DNA of 64,000 bases. It comes from Bathynomus jamesi. Its lineage: Eukaryota > Arthropoda > Malacostraca > Isopoda > Cirolanidae. Positions 10,766 through 22,500 of this stretch are shown in pieces. The first letter of the stretch is position 1, and each line of letters starts with the position of its first letter. Below the pieces are notes generated by a model, which searched no databases, was not told the origin of the DNA, and saw only the letters and a program-made list of their open reading frames with translations. The position numbers were made by a program, and so were the translations under genes. Where the stretch lies: NCBI GenBank assembly GCA_023014485.1, contig JAJOZX010005792.1, positions 247,416-311,415 of the forward strand, read 5' to 3'.

Positions 10766-12349
10766 CAGGGCTCTGTCCTGTCACCCACTCTTTTCCCTTT
10801 ATTTATCAGTGATCTATTAAATTGTACTTCCTGTCCTATCCACTCCTATGCCGATGATTCCACGCTTCACTTCTCCAACCGTTTCAAAAAGCGTCCCTCT
10901 CACAGGCAGTCAATGTTTTGCGTGGGGCGCTATGGTACACCCGACGTCTGATCTTTCTACTGTTTCTGACTGGGACAGAGAAAACCTTATGGCTTTTAAT
11001 GCCTCAAAAACTCAGTTCCTTCATCTCTCTACTCGTCACAATTTTACACACGACTGTGCCTTCAACAATACACAACCCACTCCTTCCTCTTCTCTTAACA
11101 TTCTTAGTGTTTCCTTTCCGCATGATCTTTCCTGGAAACATTACATATACTCTCTTTCTAAAATAGCTTCTAAGAGGTTAAGTGTGTTGTACCAGCTCTG
11201 CAGTTTCTTCACCCAACTCTCATTTGTGGGTGGCCCAAACAAAACACCTGTACTTGACCGGGTAATAAAAGGCTTTTTTCTCATCAATTCCACATCTTTT
11301 ATTAACTCTCTCCTCTCTATTCGCCGCAATGTAGCCTCACTCTCTCTTTACTATCAATATTATAACGGACACTGCTCTCTGAACTCTCTAACTGTGTGCC
11401 TCCTCTTTTAAGGAGAGCACGCAGTATCCGACTTTCGACACATTCTCTTCCTTTACTGTCCAACTCTCTAACGCAAGGGATAAACCTTCCTCAATCCATC
11501 CTTCCCTTGTCTTTAATCTTTAATCTTTCAAACGCATAGTGATCAGGCATCTCGTAAACCTTGGGCCTTCATTTGGCTCTCTTCTTCTTCTATGGGAGGG
11601 GTTTTTTGCTAGCATTCGCCCTTGGCCCCTCCTTCCTGCATAAAAAAAAGTAAATATGGAGTAAAATTATCGTACCCATTTAAAAATGTGGAAAAAGTTT
11701 CTACAGTAAACCTCTTGGTATGAAGTGTCTGTCTAGCTCCATCTAACTCCTGCATTAGCCATTCCATTATACGTACTTTTTATTTTTATGAAGCTGTTAT
11801 TACTATTTTTCATTATTCCTCATCTCCTTACGTGTATCATTGTTATGTCTTTGTTACTGTAGTCCTTTTTTGTTTTTGTTTTAGATTATTATTTAATTAG
11901 TTTATCATTGATTACCTTGATGGATACTTTTTTTTTAGATGAGAGGGCTCAGTCCCCTGCCAATAAATATTATTATTGTCACTATCATTATCATTATTTG
12001 TGCAGTGTTAGCAGTGAGTAGTTTTTATTGTTACTTCTTTCAGTACATGTCTTACTGTATTTTTAATTCTCTTTTAGTCCTAATTTCTAGTTTTTTTAAA
12101 CTGTATTATTGTTTGATTTATCTTATCGCTTATTAGCTTCAAGAATATTGTACATTTTATGAGTTTTTATATCCTGCCAATAAACCTTATTATTATCATT
12201 ATCATTACGGAAAGTTCGTTGAACTCCACATCTTATGATTTGCTGTTTGTCACTTCATTATTGGCGACGTGGCGAATGTAGCCGTGGATTTTTCTTTTTT
12301 CTTTTTTAGAGTAGGTAGGATTCACGTTAATTTGAAGTTAAAACAGATA
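10766..12349 (+). mobile_element. LINE fragment, copy 2 (RT palm to tail)
   Basis: Bases 10,766-11,260 encode a decayed reverse transcriptase: VPQGSVLSPTLFPLFISDLL, then the catalytic box in SYADDSTLHFSNRF, then DWDRENLMAFNASKTQFLHLS, with several frame changes. The rest is the 3' UTR with both tail-like CCTGCCAATAAA ends (about 11,960 and 12,175), as in copy 1 but lacking the (TC)n tract. The 5' part is cut off by the foldback element. The orientation and RT text match the copies at 24,075-25,700, 28,204-28,556 and 49,530-49,860. Confidence 0.75.
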
Positions 12350-12635
12350 TCGAAGACGTCCGTTTTTATGTGGATTGATTCTTAATGTATCATTACATAT
12401 ACAATATATACAGTATATGTCCCATAGTCATAAATTCTATGGTTCAATCGAGTTCGTCCATGACGAATTATTTCTATATCATGTAACCATAATTCCTTAG
12501 TCATATCGTCTCAGTGTTGCAGTTCTCTTTTATGCGTATTGCATAGCAATTAAATAATCCCATAGTCATGTAACACAGACGACATTCCACAGTCCATTAT
12601 CGCGCCATCTGAAATAAGCGTTTATAAGAATGACA
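12350..12635 (-). repeat. Repeat family E, partial copy 2
   Basis: It starts at ATCGAAGACGTCCGTTTTTA directly after the LINE tail. This is the uninterrupted LINE-E junction, in contrast to 4112-6854 where the CR1-like element sits at the same junction. It ends where Penelope sequence begins. Confidence 0.7.
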
Positions 12636-12639
12636 CCCC

Positions 12640-13310
12640 CACTAAGAAGGCCATTTTTTCATCAATGTTTCTCCGCGCCCTTAGGATCGCCAGTTCGGAA
12701 TACATCGATGCCGAATTAGAAAAAAATCAACGATATTAGAAGTGATCTGTGTTATCCATCTGCGTTTATGGAATCTTGTCTCAATAAGGCAAATCGAACT
12801 TTCTATCGTGTGAATAATAACACTCGTAGTTTGTCAAAAAATATTTTAGTACTTCCATTTTCCCCGGGCTTTTTAGCATTGCTAATGTACTTAAACTTTT
12901 GGATATTAATGTAGTATTTTCATATAACAATATTGTTAAAAATATCATAGTAAAAAATAGCCCTACCAATAATTCAGGCATTATCTATAAAACTGGTTGT
13001 AAACAATGTGATTCCTTTTACATAGGTCAGACGGGAAAGGATTTGCACACACGTATAAAACAGCATCAATATTCCGTTAGAACAGGACAGTCGTCCAGTG
13101 CCCTTTTTGTCCATTTGCCAGAGTTATCCCACTGTATTGACTGGAATAATGCTTCAGTTTTATTTCACTCTAGCAACATTGTTAATAGAATATTCTTGAG
13201 TCTGCCATTATCCAACTTACAAATAACTTCAACATAAGCAAAGGTCTTTTTCAACTCGATCCTGTTGTTTTGAATTCCTTCAGAACAGATTTAGATAAGA
13301 AGGTAGAACA
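12640..13310 (+). pseudogene. Penelope-like element 3' fragment with GIY-YIG endonuclease
   Basis: Penelope-like elements fuse a reverse transcriptase to a C-terminal GIY-YIG endonuclease. Here the RT is missing. What remains is the linker (SSMFLRALRIAS-like at about 12,655-12,715, decayed) and then an open stretch at 12,905-13,237. That stretch has GIIYKTGCKQC, FYIGQTGKDL and RIKQHQ, which are the GIY, YIG and following Arg/His positions of the nuclease. The CxxC between GIY and YIG is typical of Penelope nucleases. Frame changes and stops upstream show that it is not functional. It could be the severed end of the Penelope copy whose RT is at 15,349-17,213, but the intervening order argues for two separate fragments. 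Confidence 0.8.
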
Positions 13311-13639
13311 CTAAATCTTTGGTAAACTTGTATGCTACTCAAATAACTTTTATTTTTCAATTTATTTTTATATACATCGAACCTTAAACAAGAAGGGTAG
13401 AGTGCTAAAACCCGGGCAGATTTCCAATATAAATTGTATTTTTTTTTTTTTTAACATTGGTTGGAAAGAATTCATTTGATGTTGTGCTAAAAATCGATAG
13501 TTTTTCCTTACAAATTTGTATGCGCCTCCCACAATCCTTTAATTTTTTTTTAATTTAAATTTTTGTTTTTCCGTTTATTGTATATATATATATATGCTGT
13601 AATTCTCCTACATACGCGCAGAAACCAATGCCCCAAGGG
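13311..13639. other. AT-rich non-coding stretch, likely Penelope 3' UTR
   Basis: No gene is seen. There are homopolymer T runs, a short (TA)n at about 13,580-13,596, and a segment (GCGCAGAAACCAATGCCCCA) that recurs next to the SINE at about 25,978. Confidence 0.4.
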
Positions 13640-13822
13640 GGCACCTCCCGCATGTAATGGTTATCATATCTGACCGGCAATCGAAAGATCCCGGGTTCGA
13701 TTCCCGGGTGGTTACCTCATTTTTTCATTTGTTTCGTTCTCTCTCCTCATCTTGCGCGGAATATTCTCCTATACAAGCGTCGTTCTTTAAGTTAATTATA
13801 CTGCGTGTTTGCAGTTAAAATG
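13640..13822 (+). mobile_element. tRNA-derived SINE (family G), copy 1
   Basis: The tRNA-like head at about 13,646-13,718 has an A-box-like TAATGGTTATCA and a perfect B box (GGTTCGATTCC) inside a paired CCCGGG...CCCGGG arm. A body follows with CATTTGTTTCGTTCT and TTGCGCGG. The anticodon-position loop has C rather than U before it, and the acceptor ends do not pair as in a true tRNA. It is therefore a SINE and not a tRNA gene. Other copies are 25,768-25,947, 26,036-26,214 and 26,222-26,350. Confidence 0.75.
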
Positions 13823-13861
<39 letters not shown>

Positions 13862-13903
13862 TTCTATAACCTATATATAGGCTGTAACTCTTTATGTACT
13901 TCA

Positions 13904-13943
13904 GTGTTCCTGAGGATGTCATTAGACGAAAGCGCTTGAGCAC
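13904..13943 (+). ncRNA. Candidate minimal hammerhead ribozyme
   Basis: The parts are: stem I GTGTTC (13,904-13,909) pairing with GAGCAC (13,938-13,943); core CTGAGGA (13,910-13,916), matching CUGANGA; stem II GTC/GAC around ATTA (13,918-13,927); GAA (13,928-13,930); a palindromic AGCGCT as stem III (13,931-13,936); and T13,937 at the cleavage position. One extra base (T13,917) lies between core and stem II. Hammerheads with a tiny stem III that act as dimers are known from Penelope-like elements, and a Penelope nuclease ends about 600 bp upstream. Activity is not shown. Confidence 0.45.
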
Positions 13944-14029
13944 CATTCTGTGTTTCCTTTCCTTCGTGGTTTTATTCATCATATATATATATATATAGAC
14001 GAGGGCATTCTATCCAGTGATAACTACAG

Positions 14030-14640
14030 GCCTCTTGCTATTGTGCCTTTGGCACTTTGGCGCTGCTGATTGGGAGGCCCTTAGGCAGTACTTCTCTGAT
14101 TTCGCATCGAATGATTAATGCTTCTGTGGTCGGGGCCCCTCCGAGCGCGCTCAGCGCATCACAGAGGTGATTCTTTCGGGCATGGAGGCGTACACTCCAT
14201 AGCCTGTTCTTACTACTACTACAAAAAATCCTTGGTTTAACTTTACCTGTTCTAATGCTATCCGTAACAGAGAGGAGGGTTTCAGAAGGTATCGTCGCCA
14301 TCCAACTCCTGACTCTCACTCAGATTATATTTCTGCCACGAATCGTGCAAAATCTGTTTTTCGACTCGCCAAAAATTACTTCATCCGACAAAAATGTGAA
14401 AACCTATCTAATTCTAATTCTTTTCGCTCTTTCTGCCACCTAACCAAGAACCACTCCAACAACTTTATTTCTTCTTCTTTCCCTCCTATTTTCCATTCCG
14501 ATGGCTCAGTTGCTGTCTCTTCTTCTGATTAAACTGAACTGCTTTCGCTCAAACTTTCGCCTCCAACTCAACCCTGGACGATTTCGGTGCTGTTTCTCCA
14601 TCTCCTCCTCTCTCTCTCTTAATTATGTCTGAAATCAGAA
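14030..14640 (+). pseudogene. LINE endonuclease-RT linker fragment, copy 1
   Basis: The frame reads WHFGAADWEALRQYFSDFA, a stop, GRGPSERAQRITEVILSGME, a stop, and then FNFTCSNAIRNREEGFRRYR and SVFRLAKNYFIRQK up to about 14,530. This is the region between endonuclease and reverse transcriptase in Jockey/CR1-type LINEs. Inverted copies at about 25,080-25,700 and 44,690-45,305 are the same family, and in those it continues into the RT. The apparent long minus-strand ORFs over this segment are shadows. It is dead through in-frame stops. Confidence 0.75.
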
Positions 14641-14700
14641 TCTCCTCCTAAGATGTTTTTATGTGAAAATAAAAACCCACTCTAATAGACAGAGTTTATT

Positions 14701-14743
14701 TCCACGACAGTTTCGACGCCCACTGGCATCCTCCTCGGGTGGA
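14701..14743 (-). ncRNA. Candidate Penelope-type hammerhead ribozyme (mutated core)
   Basis: On the minus strand the parts are: stem I TCCAC (14,743-14,739) pairing with GTGGA (14,705-14,701); core CCGAGGA (14,738-14,732), one change from CUGANGA; a 6-bp stem II GATGCC/GGCGTC with loop AGTG; GAA (14,714-14,712); a palindromic ACTGT as minimal stem III; and a GTC cleavage triplet. As in the candidate at 13,904, one extra base sits 5' of stem II. The U-to-C change at the second core position probably abolishes activity. Confidence 0.4.
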
Positions 14744-14769
14744 TACAGAAACACGAATGAACCAAAACA

Positions 14770-15345
14770 AGAGGGAAAAACAGTCCAGGGACCGACCGTT
14801 AAGAAATTCGCACCTAGGTTAGATCCCATTCTCCCGACACCGGAAGGGCATTTTCATTAAGTACATTCGCGCAAATTTAAAACTATCTTCCTGTTCTAAA
14901 CATACAGATTCTATTATTTTTTACATAATTATTACATTTATTATTAAATTTATTACATTTAATATTGCATAATTATTTATTACAGAAATTAGAAATTTAT
15001 TATTTCATTGGTTATTACATTGTTGTTTATTATACAGAACTTATAAACCGAAAAACGAATGAAAAAAGTCGATTAGGAAACAATCCAGAGACCATTGAGA
15101 AATTCGCACCTAGGTTAGATACCGTTCTCCCGACACCGGAAGGGCATTTTATTACAGGGTCCGCTTATAAGTACATTCCCACAAATTAAAACTATCTTCT
15201 TGTTCTATACATACAGATTCTAATATTTTGACATAATTACTGCATTTATTATTGCATTTACATTTTTTAACATTTATTATTATTACTTTTACCCTAATTA
15301 TTAAATTTATAATATTACCTTTATTATTACATTATTATTGCATTT
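14770..15345 (+). repeat. Direct repeats upstream of the Penelope RT (possible pseudo-LTR)
   Basis: Two copies of about 175-190 bp, at about 14,775-14,950 and 15,080-15,265, share GAAATTCGCACCTAGGTTAG, CCGACACCGGAAGGGCATTT and an ATACAGATTCTA...TTATTATT tail. Penelope elements commonly carry such repeats from tandem or partial copies. There is no gene in them. Confidence 0.6.
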
Positions 15346-15348
15346 ATT

Positions 15349-17213
15349 ATGGATCCCACGATCAGACACCATCTATTCGCCTTCTTCTTAGTTACCTTTC
15401 CCCAACTTATATCTTCCTATCGCCTATATGAAAAAACACTAGTGGCTGTGAAGACCAAGAAGCTGCAACTCAAGTTCCTGCAAGAGTGTTTAGTGGAGCA
15501 AGTGTGCCCGAAGTCCTTGATACCGTTTACCTTCAGGAAGGACCATACACCGTTTCCGGATTTTGCCAGGGAAATTTTGAAGGAACGTATTTCGTGTGTT
15601 AAAAGAGAAATTGACCATACGTATTTCAAACTAAGAAATTGTCTACGCGTCCTTAAATCGCATGTGTCGTGTGAACTACTTGTGGCGCTGTTTGAAACTG
15701 CAGATTATAAATGCGACGTGGAGACTAGACGCACTGAACAACGACTTAACAGAAAGCTATCCTATTTATGTGATGAAAGTGCTTGGTCAAAGTGTGCTGT
15801 GGAAGGTTCCGTTTTAAATTTATCGACATATGTCTTATCCAAATCCGAAAAGGAAGTTCTTAATTTAGGGCTGTCGTTTGCCCTTAAATCCGATAAAAAC
15901 ATTGTTTTAGATTTTGTGTCTTCCGTAGTTAATTCCAGGGTGGATTTCCGTGTTTAAATGGTTTGATTCTGAGCAAGTTTCTGGAACATTTCAACTCAAT
16001 GGACTCTATTCCCAAAAGATTCCGGTTAGCTTTAGACAAGCTCAGGAAGAATGAAACAATATTTGTCACTAAAGCGGACAAAAGTAACACTGTGGTTATT
16101 TTGGACAAGTGTGATTATAAACAAAAAATGGAAGCGTTACTTAGTGATGAATTCACCTACACCAAAGTGAGATCGTCCCCCCTAAAGCGTCTTTCTGCCG
16201 AATTCAACAAAACCATCAGGAACTTATTAAAAGATGTCCCGGCGATTGATCCTAAAAGATTTCTACAGATTAACCCCAAACTCCCCCACATTTACGGCCT
16301 ACCCAAAACCCATAAGATTAATATACCACTCCGTCCCATTATTTCACACAGGGGTTCCTTTAGTTACGGGTTATCTAAATTTCTTGCAGATAAATTATCC
16401 CCATTAGTTGGTAAATTTTCAGGCTCGCACATCACTAATTCCTGTGACTTTATTAACAAAGTTATGTCCTTAGATTTAAAACGGGGAAGAATGATCAGTT
16501 TTGACGTTGAGTCCTTGTTTACGAAAGTTCCCATTGATGATGTACTTTGTTTTTTAGATAGAAAATTGCCAACATGTAACGTAGAACTAGGCATGCCCAC
16601 ATCTGTATTTTTAGAACTGATAAAACTCTGTGTCACCAATAATGCCTTCTCCTTCGGTGAAGAATTTTATTTGCAACGTTTTGGTATGGGAATGGGGTCC
16701 CCTTTATCCCCAATACTGAGTACATTATACATGGAATATTATGAGTCGGAATTGTTGCAAACAATATGTCCAGGAATCTAATTTGGTTTCGTTATGTAGA
16801 TAATATTTTCTCATTATGGCCTGACCACTGGAACAACTTTGACCTTTCTTTCAGTCATTAAATAATCTTGTTCCCTCTATTAAATTTAAATATGAATGGG
16901 AGAACGACAAACAATTACCTTTTCTAGATGTTTTGTCATTAACGAAAGCGGAAAGCCCAATGTCACGGTCTATAGAAAACCTACTCATTGTAATTCGTAC
17001 ATTCATTATTTTTCATATCATGATGAAGGGGTTAAAAGCTCAATTATTTCTTCCATGTTTCTAAGAGCACTCAGGATTTGTAGCCCACATTTGCTGGACC
17101 CGGAAAATTCAAAGATTTGGAACATTTTTAAGGATTTAAAATACCCCGAGTGGTTTATCAGAAAGGCGTATTTTAAAGCCAGAAAATCTTTTTATGTCCC
17201 TCAAGTTACCTAG
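15349..17213 (+). pseudogene. Penelope-like element reverse transcriptase
   Basis: This is a reverse transcriptase of the Penelope class, related to telomerase RT. The N-terminal region is the open frame 15,349-15,957 (Lys-rich, LVEQVCPKSLIP). It is followed by a frame change and the RT core at 15,963-16,781: TKADKSNTVVILDKCDY, LPHIYGLPKTHK, LRPIISHRGS, ISFDVESLFTKVPIDD and QRFGMGMGSPLSPILSTLYM. The catalytic box lies just past a stop at about 16,790 and reads RYVDN where YVDD or YADD is expected. A C-terminal piece with ISSMFLRALRICSP follows at 16,896-17,213. No GIY-YIG domain follows, because hAT sequence begins directly after. Frame breaks and the altered second Asp of the YVDD box make it inactive. 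Confidence 0.85.
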
Positions 17214-19140
17214 GAAACATCATTCAAAATGAGCTCATTGGGTCCATTAGTGGGAAGATCTTGGATGCCATTGTTGCAGAAATAAATACAAGCTAAATAT
17301 TACTCACTCATTTCAGACTGCACTCCAGACATAAGCCACCAAGAACAGATGTCGATTATTATCAGAACTCTTAAAATGGGTGAAGTACCAGAAATAAAAG
17401 AATACTTCTTGGGCTTTCTTGAGGCTTCAGAAAGTACAGGCCTAGGTTTATCAGTTCTGATTCTGAAGAGACTAGATGAACTGAATATTCACTTTGATGA
17501 CTGCAGAGGACAGTCATATGACAACGGAGCGAACATGAAGGGCAAGAACAAAGGTGTTCAGGCAAGGTTATTAGAGAAGAACTGTCGTGCACTCTATGTT
17601 CCATGTGGGACTCACACTCTGAATCTTGTAGTGGCTGATGCAGCTAAAGCTTCCACAGATGCCATCAGCTTCTTTGGCAACGTACAAAAATTGTACAACC
17701 TTTTTTCAGCAGCTACACAGAGATGGACAATCCTAAAGAAGCACGTGAACATAACACTCAAGTCTTGGAGTGAAACCAGGTGGGAGCGGGCTTAAGAGCA
17801 TTGAGGCTGTGCGATACCAGAGCCACAACGTCAGAGAGGCCCTGTTGGAAGTCAGAAACAATGCCACAAATGCCATAGCCAGGACTGAAGCACAAGAACT
17901 TGCGGAGGAGGTAGGGTCTTATCGCTTTCAGATTTGCACAGTAGTATGGTATGACATTCTTCATGCAGTTAACCATGTGAGCAAACTTCTGCAATCTTCT
18001 ACAATGCAGTTTGATGTGGCAGTCAACCTCCTCACAAAAACAAAAGACTCACTCACCAGCTACAGAAACACAGGTTCTGTTGCAGCACAAGTCGTAGCTA
18101 AGGACATATTTGAGAAAATGAATGTGGAGACTGTGCTGAAGGAGAAGAGGCTCAGATCCACAAAAAAGCACTTTGCTTACGAAGCTCCTGACGAACCATT
18201 TACAGAAGCCTTAAAGAGGCTGGAAGTCAAATTTTTCAATGTGGTGGTGGATTGTGCCATCGCCCATCGGGTCAATAAATGAGAGATTCAAAACATTAGA
18301 TGATGTGAGGAACATATTTGGGGTTCTCCTAAACTTCACCACAATGAACAAGGAAGACTTGTCCTGCAAGTGTGAAAAGCTCTCTAAGATACTAAGCTCT
18401 GGAGGAGACTCTGACATTGATGGAAGAGAACTGGCCCTCGAAATTAAGAACTTGCTGACTTTACCTTCACACAACATGACTGCATTGGAGCTTCTCTCCT
18501 TCATTCATCAGAAGCAACTGGAGGAACTATACCCCAATCTCTGGGTTGCACTAAGAATTGCCTGCACTCTACCTGTGACAGTAGCGTCAGCCAAGAGGAG
18601 CTTCTCTAAGATGAAGCTAATCAAGAACTACCTCAGATCATCAATGGGTCAGGATCGCCTCAGTGGCCTTGGCATCATAAGCATCAACCAGGACGTTGGC
18701 AGGGAGATTTCATATGATGATGTTATTGATGATTTCGCCCAGAAAAAATCTAAGAGGCAAAAATTTTAAAGATACAAACTGTTCTGTATAACTGTTAGCT
18801 ATTACACAATTGTCTCCGAGAGTTAGTAATTGTTTGGTAGTGGATAATTGCATTATTTTTTTATACATAGTTCTGTGCCATTTATTGTAAATAATGTATA
18901 AGCTAATTTTGAGGAATTTCATGAAGGGTATTTTTTCTGTTTGTCTTCTGAAAGTACATATTTGTTGTTTTGGACATAAATGTTTCATTAAAATTGTTTC
19001 ATAATTGTTTTTTATTAACACAGCCATTTTTTGTATGTGTGTGCTGAGGAGATGTAGTAAGGCGTGAGTTGGTGGATGGAGGGGTGGGGCCTCAAATGGG
19101 AATACTGCTTAGGGCCCCCAAATGGCTAGAAACGGCCCTG
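17214..19140 (+). mobile_element. hAT transposon, 5'-truncated
   Basis: It contains the hAT transposase below and ends at a right terminal inverted repeat (GGGCCCCCAAATGGCTAGAA then ACGGCCCTG, 19,111-19,140). That repeat reads CAGGGCCG on the other strand, a standard hAT end. The left terminal repeat is not found next to the coding region, so the 5' part is lost at the Penelope junction. The right end abuts repeat family E. Confidence 0.75.
17230..18769 (+). pseudogene. hAT transposase (ZMYM1-like group), at least three frame breaks
   Basis: The N-terminal zinc finger is missing. The decayed text starts at about 17,230 with YYSLISDCTPDISHQEQM holding the first catalytic Asp, after a one-base frame break near 17,295. 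The frame 17,349-17,795 has FDDCRGQSYDNGANMKGKNK with the second Asp and VPCGTHTLNLVVADAAK. The frames 17,770-18,282 and 18,239-18,769 carry the helical insertion domain and the C-terminal dimerisation block (LYPNLWVALRIACTLPVTVA, then KRSFSKMKLIKNYLRSSMGQ). This architecture is that of hAT transposases of the group from which vertebrate ZMYM1-like genes derive. It is not functional. Confidence 0.85.
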
Positions 19141-19571
19141 GTCAGGATAATAGAAGAAGGGTGTTATAGATAGGGATTAAGACAATTATGCCTGACCTAT
19201 GGGAATGGTAAAAGTTTTTTTTTAGTAAAATTTAATTAAACAAACGGGAGAAAATGCATTCTTATAAACGCTTAGTTCAGATGGCGTGATAATGGACTGT
19301 GGAATGTCGTCTGTGTTACAGTTAAACTTCCAAAGAGGTCGGGGAACAAAGAATTTATGTATCGCATATAATGATTACATGGCATTACATGAAGTTGCAT
19401 GAGATTACGTCATTACATGCGATTACATGACTACGGGATTACTTAGTTGCTATGCAATACGCATAAAAGAGAACTGCAACACTGCGACGATATGACTAAG
19501 GAATTATGGTTACATGATAGAGAAATAATTCGTCATGGACGAACTCTATTGAACCATAGAATTTATGACTA
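19141..19571 (+). repeat. Repeat family E, copy 3 left part (split)
   Basis: Family E sequence from GTCAGGATAATAGAAGAAGG to ATAGAATTTATGACTA. It resumes at 22,753-22,825 after the 3165-bp transposon. Confidence 0.75.
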
Positions 19572-19579
19572 TAGTACAT
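19572..19579 (+). other. Left 8-bp target-site duplication TAGTACAT
   Basis: The identical octamer lies at 22,745-22,752 on the other side of the 3165-bp element. The corresponding site in uninterrupted family E copies reads TGGGACAT. Confidence 0.8.
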
Positions 19580-22500
19580 TAGGGCGGATCGAAAATGAGG
19601 TTTTTAAACGTTTTTTCGAAATTCAAATATGGCTAGTGTGGAAAATATGTGGGTGCTATAGATAATGACTGTGCATAAATATTAGTCCTGCGAAATTATA
19701 TCTTCAGGTGCCACAAAGCCGTCGAAAAAAGTGAAATATAATGATTTTCTTATATTCTGCATTAGTACAATAATTGAAACTTACTTGTTATTATTATATA
19801 TTAAGTGTTCCAATTACCAAAATAGTTACTGAATTACGCAGCTCTTAGTTTATTTAGATCAATGTTCTTTTGATTAGTGATCTAAATAATCCAGAACTCA
19901 CCACGAGGAGGTGGCTGCGTGTCGAGCTCCACCCATGCCCTCCAAACCACCCATCCTTGCGCATGTTTTTTTCTGTTAACGTTTTATTTAAACTTTATAT
20001 TCAGCTTTACTTTCGAATGATGGCATTTTTTTACGTGACTGAAGTGTTGATCTTATGAAGCCATCTCGCGCGTTCAATCCAAGTACTTTTGATGATGCTT
20101 CAGTCACTAATTTTACCATTCTTTCTACTACTTGGTATGACAAGGGAATTTCTCGAATGGAGGGGTACTCTTGTTTTCTATGAATTCTTCAATCTCATTT
20201 TCTGTCAGGTGTCTTGTCACAGGTGGTTCAGTGACAATGCATTTTTGCCAATTAATTAAATCAGTATAATCAGTAGCTTCAAATTGAATAACAGGTACTG
20301 TGAAACGCCTCACAACTTTTTCCTTGTTTGTTTGCCTTGCTTTCTTTATTCGCCTCCACGCTAATTCTCTTATGGCGCTGCGGTCATCATGAATCATTGA
20401 TGCTAGAATATTTTCTGGATTTGCAAAAAATGCATTTCTTTGTATGACAGGGTTTACAATATCCTTTACTTCGTCATTCAGTGTTCTTGTTAGTTCAATA
20501 GTTTTGAAAACATGTTTTGAGCCATTGACAAAAGACGTACTTTGCTTAATAGAAAACCACATTGGGATGTAGACCTTCATTATAAAAGAAGCAATGTTCA
20601 TGAGGTTCTCAGATGGACTTACAGTTGAAACGTATAGACGGAGCAAACGATTTGCTGTAGTCAGCCATCGTGAATGTGCCATTTTGCCTGGACTACGATG
20701 AGCAAGATCTGGAGAGCAATATCCCTTTGTTATGGCCTGATGAATATCAATTAGATTTTTTTGGGTCGGTGCTAAGATCTTCACAGTCTACAGTTGGTTC
20801 CTCAGCATCAATCCTTTCAAACTCGACAATAGGAAGACTCTCACAGTTCTCTAATTCCCTACCAATAGGACCGGTGAATCCGCGGGGGCCAGATGTTTTT
20901 CCATCCAGCTTTGCAACTAAATGGCGTAATGGCAATTCATTGGCATGGAGCTGGCACACTAAATGTTGAACTGGCTTCTTCAGCTTCAATTCTATAAGCC
21001 TTATAACGCCTCCCTTTTCTCCAATGTTGACTGCTGCACCATCGCATCCAATGGCAACAAGGTTTTCCAGGTTCATGTCATTATTTCCAATATACCCAAA
21101 CATTCCTTTACATATTTCTTCAGCTGATCCAGAATTCACAGAATAATGGCCCAAATAATCTGAACCAGGTTCTCTCACTAAAGTGATATGTTCTTCTGTT
21201 ACCTTCTTCTGATATACTTTGGACTCTTTTTTTTTCTTGGAAGAGTGTAGAATCTTTTCGACCATCAAAATAGATTCCTCTGATTGGGACCTGATTTTGA
21301 TCTTTCATAATTTCTGATCTCTTCTTTTGTCTTTCTCTTCTGATTTTACTCCTATCCACTACTTCAGATGTATTGTCAATAGAAACTTCTCCAATATCTT
21401 GCAATACTGCACTAACAATGAATGCTGCAGCTCGATCTGAAACTGCAGTCCTGTCACAAGCAGTAGCCACTGAAGGTAGATTTGTAGTTTTCCTTTTCTT
21501 GAATAATTGTTCTTCAGGTTGTTCGAGCTTTCTCTTCGAGCTAACTGGCTCTGGAAATGTATCGTCTGATATTTCGCCAGATTCACTTTCACTATTTGAT
21601 GTCGATGATGATAATTCAACATTTGTATCCTGCAATTTCTCCTGTGAAGATTCTTTGGTGAGCCTCACAGCTTCTTTTTGCTTTCTTAGCAACGTAGATG
21701 CTTTTTTCTTTGAGAGTGTAATATCTACTCTATCAATAAACAGTTTTCTTTCACTCCTTTGATCTAAGAGGAACGTCACTTCTTCCTTTGGAACCGTTTT
21801 TTTCTTTGGGACAAGAACATTGTGTTAGTACTTTGCACTTGCACGCTGCAATGTCAAAAAGTTTCGTGTGTGCTTCTTTTTTGAACATATCAATCTTTGC
21901 TTTGTAAGCTTCAGAATTTTTTCTGCTTTGGTATGGCTTCATAATGACACGATACTTTTCGTGGTAGCTTCTGAACATTGTTTCAATTCGCCTGTCTGAC
22001 AGAATTGGGACGGAAGCACTTTCCCAAATTGTTTTCAATTTATCAACAACTTGTTCTAATATTTGAGATATTGAAGGATCTTTATTAGTATTCTGTTTCA
22101 AATCGTTTCTTACAAACAAGTAATATTTAAAACTCCTTCGTATGTAGGAAGATTCCTGTGCCACAAATCTTCCCCCATACCAAACATGGGGCACTCAGTT
22201 GAGGCCCTGGTTGATTTTGCACAAACTCGAGACATTTTGAAAGTATACAAATCTGAAAAAGAAAGAGCTAATATCAATTATACGTTAATTTCAGTTAATA
22301 GTACATGGCAAACTTAGGGCAACACAATACAGAAATGCAAAATATATAAGAAATATAGTTTAGACTATCTGAGTAACGCCACAACAGAACACCCACCTGC
22401 TACGAGAGCGACAGCTACACTGAACCGAGGTACTCACGTGACAGCTGAGTGAGCTGACTATAGAAAACTGTTTTTAGAGAATAGAAACTTTTTTAAAGGT

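Noticed and set aside
14038..14319. Minus-strand 93-aa ORF (also 25,396-25,677 and 45,003-45,284 on plus), open in all three copies
   Set aside because: Open in three copies, but antisense to the LINE linker whose sense frame gives recognisable DWEALRQYFSDFA text. Best explained as a shadow of formerly coding sequence.
20670..21762. Plus-strand ORFs of 99 and 129 aa
   Set aside because: Antisense to the transposase-like frames of the 3165-bp element. The minus-strand text is the conserved one.
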